A stretch of DNA of 64,000 nucleotides, from the NCBI RefSeq assembly GCF_000265405.1, contig NC_018010.1, forward strand, positions 1,302,001 through 1,366,000. The letters are read 5' to 3'. The translations under genes were made by a program, and so were the position numbers. This DNA is from Belliella baltica DSM 15883 (GTDB lineage: Bacteria; Bacteroidota; Bacteroidia; Cytophagales; Cyclobacteriaceae). Position 1 is the stretch's first letter. The number at the start of each line of letters is the position of its first letter. Under the pieces are notes generated by a model, which was not told the origin of the DNA, did no database searches, and saw only the letters and a program-made list of their open reading frames with translations. Positions 46,560 through 55,631 of this stretch are shown piece by piece.

Positions 46560-47269
46560 TTATTCTTTTTAAGTTTTGAAGTGGTTTTTAAGAAAGTTTT
46601 AGAGGATACTGCGTAAAGTGTAAAGCCTGATAGCACTGTAAATAGGCCAAAGACTGAAAATGCCCTGAGCAGCCAATTGTTAAAGTTGTCCCGCCCGGCA
46701 TAATCCATGGTGTGGAACATCCAAAGAAAATCGAACCAACGCCAACGGCTGTGGCGTACCCGTTCGAAGTTGCCGTTACGGGCATCTACGTAGGCCGTAA
46801 GGTTTTCGGGATGCTCAAAGTGGACAGCCCAGGCTGGTAGCGGCCTGCCACGGTATTCATGATGGTTGTCGGTTTCAGTAATCCATTCTGTTTTTAGGAT
46901 TTCCAGGTTTTTCACGAGATGGTTCTGTGCGATTTCGGCCGCCTCCGTTTCGGTTATGCCCTTTTTGATTTGCCCGGTCAGGGCATTGTAAAGCAGACTA
47001 TCGTTGACCCAATAATGCGGTTGGTGATTGATGTAGCGAAGCTCAAGGGATGAAATACCAATCGTTGAATCCAATTGTGCCGGACTGATCAGGTTCCGGG
47101 GTGAATGGGTCGTGACATGCTCATGGTGGAACTGGTCTCCATGGATTTCGTCAATATCCGTCCAACTGAAATAGAGGCCGCTGACCGTCCACCCAATAAA
47201 CTGAATGCCTATAAAAATCCCCAGATACCGGTGTGTTTTTCGGATGTAGTAGTTTCTGTTTCGTTTCAT
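46556..47269 (-). CDS. PepSY-domain membrane protein
   Basis: 237 residues with an N-terminal helix after a basic start (YIRKTHRYLGIFIGIQFIGWTVSGLYFSW), a PepSY-like periplasmic domain with TETEAAEIAQNHL, and two C-terminal helices (FSVFGLFTVLSGFTLYA). The first helix carries His residues in the style of PiuB/PepSY_TM proteins that may bind heme and act in metal reduction. Overlaps its neighbours by 4 bases on both sides, so translation is coupled. Confidence 0.85.
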   Translation of the reverse strand: MKRNRNYYIRKTHRYLGIFIGIQFIGWTVSGLYFSWTDIDEIHGDQFHHEHVTTHSPRNLISPAQLDSTIGISSLELRYINHQPHYWVNDSLLYNALTGQIKKGITETEAAEIAQNHLVKNLEILKTEWITETDNHHEYRGRPLPAWAVHFEHPENLTAYVDARNGNFERVRHSRWRWFDFLWMFHTMDYAGRDNFNNWLLRAFSVFGLFTVLSGFTLYAVSSKTFLKTTSKLKKNK

Positions 47270-48579
47270 TTTTGGGTAGATTTATCTGCTCGACTTAAGA
47301 ACCATTTTTCACCTGCAAAAACTAGTAGCATCACAGATGCAGAAACAATAAGAACCAAAAGGTCAGATGATGCCTTGATCCATAAGAAAGCTGCCAATAC
47401 GATGAAATCCAACACCATCGCTGTGAGTACAATTGTTCCATTGGCTTTCACCTCTTTCCTCAAATACTTATATACACCCCAATGAATAATGATGTCCATC
47501 ACCAAATAAAAAATGGCTCCTATGGAAGCAATTCTGGACAGATCAAAGAAAATAGTCAGGATGATAGCGATAAACACCACATACACCAACATATGCTTCT
47601 GTATTCGGCCTGACATGCCCAAATGACTATGTGGAATAAGTTCCATATCTGTAAGCATAGCCGTCATACGAGAGACTGCAAAAATGCTGGCAATCACTCC
47701 CGAAATAGTAGCTATTATGGCAATAGCAACGGTAAAATGAAGACCAAAATCTCCAAAAGCAGGCTTGGCAGCTTCAGCAAGTGAGTAATCTTTGGCCTGA
47801 ATAATTTCAGAGATTGTAAGGCTTGAGTTCACAGCGAAAGCAACCATAAAATACACCACTGTGCATATCAATAAAGAAATAATAATAGACCGGCCAACAT
47901 TTTTTTTGGGTTCTGTAATTTCGCCACCACTATTAGTAATCGTAGTGAATCCTTTGTAGGCCAAAATGGAAAGTGCTAAGGCCCCAATATAACTGGTTGC
48001 TGAATAATCAGTGTTTTCGATGGCTTTTGGTATCAACCCTTCCAGAGAAAAGCCCACTGCCCAGAGAGCTCCTATGGCAAAAATCAGAATTCCGATAATT
48101 TTGATAAATGACATGAACTGTGATGACTTTCCTATCAGCTTGTTGCCAGATATGTTAATCAAAAAAGCGCTAACCAAAAGAGCAACACCCAATATGGGAA
48201 TCCAAAGTTCCTTGTTTTCAACTTCGAACAGTTGTAGGGTATAAGAGCCAAAAGTTCTGGCAACCAGGCTTTCGTTGATTACCATGGATAGTGCCATTAA
48301 TAATGATGCAGAAGCTGTTATGGTTGATTTACCATAAGCTTTTTTCAAAATCATGGCTATCCCCCCAGCCGAAGGATACGTATTTGAAACTTTGATGTAG
48401 GAGTAAGCACTAAATGCTGAAATGAGAGCTCCCAAAACGAAAATGTAAGGAAACCAGGTCCCTGACAGTTCAGCCACCTGGCCCAATAATGCAAAGATTC
48501 CTGCACCGATCATTACACCAGTGCCTAAAGCAATTGATCCTAATAAACTTAAACTTCCTTTTTTATAACTTTCTTCCAT
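47266..48579 (-). CDS. APC-superfamily permease
   Basis: 437 residues, about twelve membrane helices. The start GSLSLLGSIALGTGVMIGAGIFALLGQVAEL is the APC helix-1 motif, and NSGGEITEPKKNVGRSI follows helix 6 as usual. The substrate is probably an amino acid or amine. APC permeases inside copper operons are unusual; it might move a metal-binding amino acid such as histidine or cysteine, but that is conjecture. Starts 10 bases after the oxidase gene and overlaps PepSY by 4. Confidence 0.9.
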   Translation of the reverse strand: MEESYKKGSLSLLGSIALGTGVMIGAGIFALLGQVAELSGTWFPYIFVLGALISAFSAYSYIKVSNTYPSAGGIAMILKKAYGKSTITASASLLMALSMVINESLVARTFGSYTLQLFEVENKELWIPILGVALLVSAFLINISGNKLIGKSSQFMSFIKIIGILIFAIGALWAVGFSLEGLIPKAIENTDYSATSYIGALALSILAYKGFTTITNSGGEITEPKKNVGRSIIISLLICTVVYFMVAFAVNSSLTISEIIQAKDYSLAEAAKPAFGDFGLHFTVAIAIIATISGVIASIFAVSRMTAMLTDMELIPHSHLGMSGRIQKHMLVYVVFIAIILTIFFDLSRIASIGAIFYLVMDIIIHWGVYKYLRKEVKANGTIVLTAMVLDFIVLAAFLWIKASSDLLVLIVSASVMLLVFAGEKWFLSRADKSTQK

Positions 48580-48589
48580 AACTTCCTAA

Positions 48590-50932
48590 TTAAAACATGA
48601 CAGATAATCCGCCCCCTGCTCCGAAGCGGTTGTCATAGCTTGTCATCAGTGAAAAATTCTTAGAAAGCATGTATTGTGCACCGGCACTCCATACAATTTC
48701 TTCTTTGTAATTTTGGCCGGCCTCCAGACCGTTTACCAATCCTGCATCAATTTGATATTCGTAATAGCCAAAAATTGATAACTTCGGAAATATCATCAGC
48801 GATCGACCGATTCCAATTCTAGGCCGAAGCTCATTATCTATCCTTAGGTCAACATTGAACATATAAGGTGTAAACCACCGGATACCAGCCACGGCAATTG
48901 TCTTCATATCATCCAAACTATTCCTGGTGGTATTCTCAACATTAATACCTCCAAAAACCCTCAAATAATCGTACAGATAATACTCATAAGAAAATTCAGC
49001 TTCCAGGTTCTGATTCCATCCGTATTCCATTGATAAATTGAATTGATTGCGGATGTTTGAGGTGGTCAGATTTACGGTTGTATTATGTGAAGCAACATCT
49101 GCCATTCCCCAACTATAGAAGCGGTTGGTTTCGTGAATCAGTTTGGAAATGGGAAAGGGTTTCATTCTAGGGTCTTCCGGGGTATCATAGCTGACTACAC
49201 GTGCCATTCCTCCCATCATGTGATAAAGAAGATGACAATGAAAGAACCAATCTCCATATTCGTTCCCGTAAAACTCAATTGTAACTTTCTGCATCGGGGG
49301 TACATTCACCGTATGCTTCAGGGGCGAGTAGTCCCCGTTTTCGTTGATGACACGGAAAAAATGGCCGTGTAAGTGCATAGGGTGGTGCATCATAGTCAGG
49401 TTATTGAGGGTGATTCGGGTAATTTGCCGCTCTTTGATTTTTATCTTGTCAGTTTCTGACAGTGGAATCCCATTCATGCTCCAGATGTAGCGGTTCATAT
49501 TCCCAGTAAGATTGAGCAGGATTTCATTGACTGGAACATCCTTTTCGTAAACCGTTTTATTAGGTGATTTGAGGTAATTATAATTGTATTCTGAAAACAT
49601 TTCCATGTTTTCCATCCCGGCCATGTCAGCCATAGGGTCACTTGACGAATCCATTTGGGAGCTTTTATCATTAGACATATTGATTCCGGAATGATCCATT
49701 TTGGAGCCCTCTTCCTTATTTCCGGCCATATTCATACCCGGCATATCATTATCCGGGTTTTTGTCGCCTTTCATTTGCATTCCCCAGTTCTCCATCATTT
49801 TTTGGGGATCGTCCTTTTTAGGATTAAATTTTAGGGCAGGAGCCCCCATGCGCATGTCCATTTTTGCCATTTGCATCATCATCCCTATTTTATCAGGGCG
49901 GGGAACATCTTCGGCTGCTAAAACTTCACCTTGGCCCAAAAAAGCAGAGGCTGTTCCCGAACCATCCTGAGCGGTGGCCCGAAATTCCATCTTTCCACTT
50001 TCCGGAATATTTACAATAAAATCGTAGGTCTCCGCAATGGCAATAAATGTTTTATTGCGCTTGACCGGCTCAACGTTTAGTCCATCAGCCGCAACTAAAG
50101 TGGGCTCCTCACCACCAAACGTCATCCAAAACGAGGTAGAAGCTGCCCCGTTAATAATTCTTAGCCTAACCTTTTCTCCCGGTTTGAAATTGGGATATTC
50201 CTGAATTTGTTCTCCATTTACTAAAAAGGCCGGGTAATAAATGTCGGCAATGTCAGCACTTTCCATTCTCTGCCTCCAGAAGTTTAACTGTGCTGCCAAA
50301 GCGCCTCTGGCAATAACCTGATTTAAGGGGGTAGCCGTACCTTTTCGCCAATTGTACCATTCAGTTCCTCGTTTCAAAAAACGGAGTACGTTCATGGGCT
50401 TTTCATTTGTCCAGTCAGATAGCATTATGACAAGTTCTTTATCGTAAGCCAGGGTTTCTTCTTTGGGATGGATGACAATAGAGCCAAAAACACCACTCTG
50501 CTCCTGTAGCATGGTATGTGAATGATACCAATAGGTACCGGCTTGTTTCAGGGGAAATTCGTACTTCTGTGTTTCCCCAGGCGCGATGGGCGGAGTGGTG
50601 AGGTAAGGAACCCCGTCATAAAAATTTGGCAACAACAAACCGTGCCAGTGAATGGAAGTTTCTTCATCCATCTCGTTTTTTACATATATTACGGCATATT
50701 CACCTTCAGTAAAAGTAAGTGTGGGTCCCGGGACACTGCCATTAATGGCCATTCCCATGACTTCTTTGCCTGCCTTGTTCACTGCCAGCTCATTTATGGA
50801 AATGGCATATTCTCTTACAGGAAGATTATCAGTGTTGCCTTCGACTGATTTTTCAGTGAGGTTTTGTGCCCTCGTAGACAGGCTAAGCAACGAAAAAGAA
50901 ATGGTCAAAATATAGTAGAATCTTAAGTTCAT
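48590..50932 (-). CDS. Multicopper oxidase with Met-rich insert and C-terminal beta-barrel
   Basis: 780 residues with a signal peptide (ending STRAQ). Cupredoxin copper ligands are present: HWHGLLLP (about 95), WYHSHTMLQEQSG (about 135), HPMHLHGHFF and WFFHCHLLYHMMGGM (about 565). Residues about 355-445 are a Met/Asp/Asn-rich insert (MMMQMAKMDMRMG..., MAGMENMEMF), as in CopA/PcoA Cu(I) oxidases. The last 160 residues are alternating aromatic strands (FSYEYYLYDYLRVFGGINVE...GAQYMLSKNFSLMTSYDNRFG) like CopB/PcoB outer-membrane barrels. It would oxidise Cu(I) to Cu(II), perhaps tethered to the outer membrane. Confidence 0.94.
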   Translation of the reverse strand: MNLRFYYILTISFSLLSLSTRAQNLTEKSVEGNTDNLPVREYAISINELAVNKAGKEVMGMAINGSVPGPTLTFTEGEYAVIYVKNEMDEETSIHWHGLLLPNFYDGVPYLTTPPIAPGETQKYEFPLKQAGTYWYHSHTMLQEQSGVFGSIVIHPKEETLAYDKELVIMLSDWTNEKPMNVLRFLKRGTEWYNWRKGTATPLNQVIARGALAAQLNFWRQRMESADIADIYYPAFLVNGEQIQEYPNFKPGEKVRLRIINGAASTSFWMTFGGEEPTLVAADGLNVEPVKRNKTFIAIAETYDFIVNIPESGKMEFRATAQDGSGTASAFLGQGEVLAAEDVPRPDKIGMMMQMAKMDMRMGAPALKFNPKKDDPQKMMENWGMQMKGDKNPDNDMPGMNMAGNKEEGSKMDHSGINMSNDKSSQMDSSSDPMADMAGMENMEMFSEYNYNYLKSPNKTVYEKDVPVNEILLNLTGNMNRYIWSMNGIPLSETDKIKIKERQITRITLNNLTMMHHPMHLHGHFFRVINENGDYSPLKHTVNVPPMQKVTIEFYGNEYGDWFFHCHLLYHMMGGMARVVSYDTPEDPRMKPFPISKLIHETNRFYSWGMADVASHNTTVNLTTSNIRNQFNLSMEYGWNQNLEAEFSYEYYLYDYLRVFGGINVENTTRNSLDDMKTIAVAGIRWFTPYMFNVDLRIDNELRPRIGIGRSLMIFPKLSIFGYYEYQIDAGLVNGLEAGQNYKEEIVWSAGAQYMLSKNFSLMTSYDNRFGAGGGLSVMF

Positions 50933-50943
50933 GATTTCCGTAA

Positions 50944-51862
50944 TTAAATTTGATTTTTGATTGTTAACGATTTAGTGCCCTCGTAATAGCAAAATGACCC
51001 GATACGGGTATTAATAAAGCCAGTCTCCCTCACATCTGAGAAACCGGCCTCACGTATGTAATCAGGCAGCAAACCCTTTACATTGGCCGTAGTGGTTTTG
51101 AAACCATCCAGCAACTGCACAGTGTAAAAGGCCATGCGCATCCATCGGTTCTTTGCTTTGCCCCAATCGCCAATGATGAGCTTGCCGCCCGGCTTCAATA
51201 CACGGTAGATTTCCCTGAAACAATGTGGCCTTGGTTTCATCATCCAATTGGTGAAATACCAGACAACTGTAAGCCTTGTCAAAAACAGCATCATCATAGG
51301 GAAAAATATCTCCATTGTAGAGTTGGAGGTCAACCAAGATGTCTTTGTCTTTGAGTTTTGAAAAAGCTATTTCCCTTACTTTCGGATCAATGTCCAATCC
51401 GAAAAATGAAGAGTTGGGAGACTGTGAAGAGGCAATCGCCAGATTGGCTCCTGTACCATAACCAAATTCAAAAATTTGCTCCAGAGGTTCGGGTTTTAAA
51501 CGGTTAATTAACTCGTTTCTAAATTTCTTTTCCGGCATGGTGATGCGTATGGTAGCATCGTACCATGCTGTAAGAAAATCATACCCGAGTGCGGGTATGA
51601 ATTTCTTCTCAGTTTTATGTACATGATCTTTCATTTTTTCTCTCAATTGTTTTTGTTCTAATTTCTCCCAGCCTTGGTAGACCAAACATTTATGTGAACC
51701 AAATGCACAAAAAATACAACACTGATCACCCTGAACAGTAATCTTACATTCACAGCCCTTACAATAGAAGCTATTTAGCTGCTCGTTATAAGGTATTCTG
51801 CGAACCTGCTGCTGGCCGCATACCGGACAGGTAAGTACCGAATCAAAAAACAATCCGGGCAT
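50944..51862 (-). pseudogene. Cys-rich-headed SAM methyltransferase, frameshifted
   Basis: Two minus-strand frames join near 51216-51220 (a single extra base) to about 305 residues. Residues 1-65 hold zinc-finger-like pairs: CPVCGQQQ, YCKGCECKI, CCIFCAFGSHKC. Then a class I methyltransferase: IFEFGYGTGANLAIAS (SAM motif I), FGLDIDPKV, and, in the second frame, YRVLKPGGKLIIGDWGKAKNRW. Unframed, the first part ends in a false tail. Substrate unknown; the metal-binding head beside a copper oxidase gene is unusual. Sequencing error or true inactivation cannot be separated here. Confidence 0.85.
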
Positions 51863-51881
51863 ACAGGTGATTTAAAATCAG

Positions 51882-52574
51882 TTAATGTCCATGTTCCAAT
51901 TCCAAAAAATTACCTTGCGGCCCTACACCTTCTATGTGTACCAATTGTGCTCCGTAATGTCCTGCCTGTGCCACGGCATAAGCTGCGCTCAATAACACAA
52001 CTGCCACAATAGCCATAGCCCATCTTTTTGATTGGAAAATGAACAGGTTGATTCCTTGCAATAGCAAGCCGATAAATCCAAGATTGATTGTCCAGTCAGC
52101 CCAGAAGTCGTGTTGTTCCAGCACGAGCTTGGCATGTTCGGTTAGTCCGTGCGTATGCGGATGGAAGTTTCTGCCGGCCAAGTACGCAGCAATAAAACCT
52201 ACCAGCACCAGGGCAAAGGCTGTCCACGCCAATTCCTTTTTGATGAAATAGATGTTGACAACCGCCAGAAGGGCTCCCACAATCAGCAATACGATAGCGA
52301 AATGGACAATTAGCGGGTGGATTGTAGGAAAATCCGCAAGGTCAGCCGTAACCTTTTTTTCGTGGTGTGCATCTTGTGGATGCGCATCATGGCTGTCTGC
52401 CTCGCTGGTATGGGTGTGGTCTTTATGCCCTTCCTCGGTGGAATGAGCATTCATCACGGTATCCGCTTGTTGGGCGGTACTGTCTTGTTTGCTTTTGTGG
52501 CCGTCATGAGCCGATACGGTTGCTGTAGCAAATAGTACCAGTACAACTGCTTTTAGAGTATTTTTCATTGTCAT
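51882..52574 (-). CDS. DUF2231 membrane protein with His-rich exported segment
   Basis: 230 residues: signal peptide (VVLVLFATATVSAHDGH), a His/Asp-rich segment of about 55 residues (TEEGHKDHTHTSEADSHDAHPQ), then four membrane helices in the DUF2231 layout (PTIHPLIVHFAIVLLIVGALLAVV...FNPHTHGL-like FHPHTHGL), ending LEHGH. The His-rich part probably binds copper in the periplasm. It lies 19 bases upstream of the methyltransferase gene. Confidence 0.85.
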   Translation of the reverse strand: MTMKNTLKAVVLVLFATATVSAHDGHKSKQDSTAQQADTVMNAHSTEEGHKDHTHTSEADSHDAHPQDAHHEKKVTADLADFPTIHPLIVHFAIVLLIVGALLAVVNIYFIKKELAWTAFALVLVGFIAAYLAGRNFHPHTHGLTEHAKLVLEQHDFWADWTINLGFIGLLLQGINLFIFQSKRWAMAIVAVVLLSAAYAVAQAGHYGAQLVHIEGVGPQGNFLELEHGH

Positions 52575-52587
52575 ATTATTTAGTTGG

Positions 52588-53052
52588 TTAATGATTGGTC
52601 TGTGGTTTTCTTGCTGATGAATGGGTTTGCCATATTTTCCATTGACCGTTTTCTTTTTTCAAAATGCTGGAGGCAACACCTTTTCGCTCAATAACTGATT
52701 TGTCATTGCTTATCACAATTGTGTATATGTAGGTTTCAGTGGCAAAGGCAAATGGCAAAGCGACTTCAATGGCTACTTCATAGTCACTAAACTTGAAAGA
52801 TTCGAAATGATGGAGCTCCGGGCCCAGGTGGTTAGCCAGATAGTCCTGATATCGGCCTTCAACTTTGCCTGATTCAACAACAATTGATTGCGATACAAAT
52901 AAATTACCTGTGCCCGTTGTGTCGAGGCTTTCAATGGCCTGTTTGTATGATTCCAGGACTTGTTTTACCTGGTTAATTTCATCCGACTGTTGCGCTTGAG
53001 TCTTCACGGCCACTATGGCAGCAAGACCTAAAAAAGCAGTTTCAATTTCATA
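52588..53052 (-). pseudogene. Exported NTF2-like (SnoaL/DUF4440) protein, frameshifted in the signal peptide
   Basis: The intact frame from the internal GTG near 53013 gives 141 residues with an NTF2-like fold (INQVKQVLESYKQAIESLDTTGTGNLF...KKENGQWKIWQTHSS). Just upstream, ATG 53052 begins MKLKLLF, after which six T's instead of seven shift the frame; with one more T it reads a perfect signal peptide (MKLKLLFLGLAAIVAVKTQAQ). So the gene very likely starts at 53052 and has a one-base deletion or sequencing error. Function unknown; possibly a small-ligand-binding periplasmic protein. Confidence 0.78.
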
Positions 53053-53075
53053 GATTTGGGGTTACAGGATTGTTT

Positions 53076-53513
53076 TTAGTTTTTCTTAAATGCGTTGTAA
53101 TTGGCCTCTGATTCAAAGTAGGCAACTGCACCTTGCGGGTTAGTCACTACTATAAATGCTTCTGATTTATCTACCGGATTACCACTAAAAGGGTCGATGG
53201 CGATCCTTGCACTTTCTATATTGTTGAGCTTATCCACGCACATTTCGCAGCAACCAAAATAGGTTTTGCCATTGACCGGTACCGGGATTTGCGGCTTGCC
53301 CATGTAGGCGTCATTCACCATGCATACCAGGCTTGGTTCCACCGGTCGCTCAATTTCATCTGGGCTATAGCCTATAGAAGGCTGTAGCTGCTGATGGTTA
53401 ATCCAATACACCAATGCTGTGGCTGTCACTAATAATGCCGCAATGGTCAGGTAGACATACACCAGATTCCGGGTAGATGTCTTAGGGTTGTCTTTGTTGC
53501 TTTTCTTCTTCAT
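53076..53513 (-). CDS. Membrane-anchored Cys-motif protein (TRASH/MlpB-like)
   Basis: 145 residues with a single N-terminal membrane helix (YVYLTIAALLVTATALVYWI). The exported domain has CMVNDAYMGKPQIPVPVNGKTYFGCCEMCVDKL, a Cys...CCxxC arrangement like TRASH/YHS metal sites, then DPFSGNPVDKSEAF. It probably binds copper or zinc at the membrane surface. It resembles the MlpB-type proteins found with Bacteroidota cus genes, by memory only. An overlapping CxxCH micro-ORF lies just upstream. Confidence 0.78.
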   Translation of the reverse strand: MKKKSNKDNPKTSTRNLVYVYLTIAALLVTATALVYWINHQQLQPSIGYSPDEIERPVEPSLVCMVNDAYMGKPQIPVPVNGKTYFGCCEMCVDKLNNIESARIAIDPFSGNPVDKSEAFIVVTNPQGAVAYFESEANYNAFKKN

Positions 53514-53605
53514 GACTTTTCCGTTTGGTGCCTGATGGAAGAGTGGCGGCAGGATTGTATGAATGACAACCTACACAAGGGCCACTCTCCAACAGGGCTT
53601 TAATT

Positions 53606-54067
53606 TTACTTATCTTCCTCTTTTTTCATTTCCTGTTCCAAGAAGAAACAGTGAGCAGCACACGCATGTAGTTTATAGTTTTTGTGTACCGTGCCTTTTT
53701 TGTGACCTTCCGGATCAAGAATTTCACATATCTCCGAATTACCTTTCACAGTTACCACATTTTCACCCTGATTGTTGTAATAGCTTCCGTTCTTCTTTGC
53801 TTTTCCGAGAGGTTTTCCATCGGCATCGTAAACCTTGCCATTTTCAATGAAACCTAATTTTTTGCCTTCATTGTTGTACACAATGTCTTCTTTGCTGATG
53901 TAACCAAGCTTTGTCCCATGTTCGTCCAGGATCTCTCCTTGGGCATTAATGTTTCTAAGCTTGTAATTATGCGCTTTATAACCGCTCTTTTGCTGGGCAA
54001 AAGAAATACTTGCTGCGAGCAGCATTCCTACCAGGAACGCGATGCTCATGATGAAATGTTTTTTCAT
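53606..54067 (-). CDS. Exported 5-fold beta-flower repeat protein
   Basis: 153 residues from the ATG at 54067; the frame reaches 54208 but the signal peptide (MKKHFIMSIAFLVGMLLAASISFAQ) fixes the start. The mature part is a run of short repeats with G-x-x-L/I-x-x-x-x-G spacing (NAQGEILDEHGTKLGYISKED, NEGKKLGFIENGKVYDADGKPLG), matching the 5-fold beta-flower family name used for such repeats. It ends in HACAAHCFFLEQEMKKE, a Cys/His pair that could bind metal. Function unproven. Confidence 0.8.
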   Translation of the reverse strand: MKKHFIMSIAFLVGMLLAASISFAQQKSGYKAHNYKLRNINAQGEILDEHGTKLGYISKEDIVYNNEGKKLGFIENGKVYDADGKPLGKAKKNGSYYNNQGENVVTVKGNSEICEILDPEGHKKGTVHKNYKLHACAAHCFFLEQEMKKEEDK

Positions 54068-54120
54068 CTCTTTATGTTTGACTGTCATATAAATCACATC
54101 CTCAATGGACAATGATCTGC

Positions 54121-54699
54121 TTACTGAATAGTCTCCTTTACAGAGCCACAGGTTAGCATTTTTTGTCCTAAATAAGGATTCTTTATTTCTTGAATGAGAC
54201 TCAGCCATGTAGCTCCTTTACCACCATTGGCCATTGGGCAATACTGATAAAAAACTGTTTGATCTTCCGTTCCAAATGCTTTTACACTTTTATATAATGT
54301 TTCGTTGTAAGTGATAAAAACTTTTCGCTGATCCTCAATCGAACTTGCAGATTTCATAGCTTCAATTTGGCTTTTCAGAACTTTTGATTGATTCATCCAA
54401 TCCATGTGTGCCTCACCTGAAAGCAATTTCATATCCACGGCTGTTAAAGTTGTCGTAACATTTTCAATTGCATTTTTAACGTCTTCGGCCTCACCGGTTA
54501 CAAAAGCGTCGTTCAACTTTTGATTGGCTGTCATGACACTGGCGAGCTGTTCCCGAAAAGCCTTGTCCACATCATGTTTCATGACCATATCGCCGTGATC
54601 CAAGGATGAATGATCCATATTATGATGCTCATGCTGACCATTTACCTTCAGGGTAAATGCTGCCGTTAATAATCCTATTATTATTACTATCGTTTTCAT
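54121..54699 (-). CDS. Exported DUF3347 protein
   Basis: 192 residues. Signal peptide (ending KVNGQ), a His/Asp/Met patch (HEHHNMDHSSLDHGDMVMKHD), then a DUF3347 domain (about 45-190) with the characteristic YCPMANGGKGATWLSLIQEIKNPYLGQKMLTCGSV. The CPM and TCG residues are the likely copper ligands. The same domain ends the cusB protein here and forms the 56524-57102 protein. Followed by a run of other small exported proteins. Confidence 0.9.
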   Translation of the reverse strand: MKTIVIIIGLLTAAFTLKVNGQHEHHNMDHSSLDHGDMVMKHDVDKAFREQLASVMTANQKLNDAFVTGEAEDVKNAIENVTTTLTAVDMKLLSGEAHMDWMNQSKVLKSQIEAMKSASSIEDQRKVFITYNETLYKSVKAFGTEDQTVFYQYCPMANGGKGATWLSLIQEIKNPYLGQKMLTCGSVKETIQ

Positions 54700-54759
54700 T
54701 GTTTTTCATTTTTTGATTTTTAATTATTGTTTTTTTTGATTTAAGTACTCATACTTGCT

Positions 54760-55560
54760 TTACTCATCAGTATTGACGATGATAGGTAAACCATCAGCTC
54801 CAACAGGTATGAAATAAAATTTTGCATTATTGCTGCCAGTTAATTTATCCTGAACCTCGAGGGCCTTATATTGGAGATAAGTTTTAGTCAAACCTGAATC
54901 AATGATTTGCTGTGCATCTCTCTGCCCCTTAGCCCTGATCCTCTGGATTTCAGCCTCCTTGTCGGCAATTTTCATTTCATAGTCCTTCTGTTCTATGTCC
55001 TGCTCGACTGCCAGTTTTTTATTGACGGCGCTCGTTACCACTTCGGGATACTCTATGTGATCGACTGTCACATTATCAAATTCCAGGTGCTTTGCTCTGG
55101 TATCTTCAACCAATCGTTCGAAAACTGTTTTTTCTATCTCCGGACTTTTAGGTGAAACATCACTATACTTGTAATTGGAAAACACATTTCTGGTGAGGCT
55201 GATAAACTCCGGACGAACAACCTTGTTGTAATAATCCTGTCCGACCTCCAGTTCCAGTTCCGGCAATTCGGCTTCTATTGGCCGCAACGTAACTGAGACG
55301 GTCAAATTTATATGGAGTTCATCTTTGGTCAGAACAGCCACATTTTCTTTATAGGTTTGCCATTGAACATTGTATTTTACCATACCATTCCATGGCCAGT
55401 TCCATACGATACCATCCTTGTAAACTTTTTCCGTGATCAAACCTTTACCATATGGTTTCCATTTCATGGCTTGTTGACCTGATTTGACTACCGAACAGGC
55501 TGACAGTCCTAGGGAAAAAATTAAGGATAACAACAAATAATTATAAGTTCTTGTTTTCAT
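54760..55560 (-). CDS. SPFH/band-7 lipoprotein (prohibitin-like)
   Basis: 266 residues. A lipoprotein signal (LSACS, Cys about residue 22) replaces the usual membrane helix. The SPFH domain covers about 30-190 (YKDGIVWNWPWNGMVKYNVQWQTYKE..., LHINLTVSVTLRP...), followed by a coiled-coil helix (KKLAVEQDIEQKDYEMKIADKEAEIQRIRAKGQRDA). Lipid-anchored SPFH proteins facing the periplasm are uncommon. They usually scaffold other membrane proteins; here the neighbour upstream is a membrane-bound Schlafen/AlbA_2 protein. Confidence 0.85.
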   Translation of the reverse strand: MKTRTYNYLLLSLIFSLGLSACSVVKSGQQAMKWKPYGKGLITEKVYKDGIVWNWPWNGMVKYNVQWQTYKENVAVLTKDELHINLTVSVTLRPIEAELPELELEVGQDYYNKVVRPEFISLTRNVFSNYKYSDVSPKSPEIEKTVFERLVEDTRAKHLEFDNVTVDHIEYPEVVTSAVNKKLAVEQDIEQKDYEMKIADKEAEIQRIRAKGQRDAQQIIDSGLTKTYLQYKALEVQDKLTGSNNAKFYFIPVGADGLPIIVNTDE

Positions 55561-55631
55561 CTTGATATTATTTTACTTGAATTCACTTTTGATTTACAGG
55601 ATTTTGCATCTTTCATGCATGTCTCTCGTTT

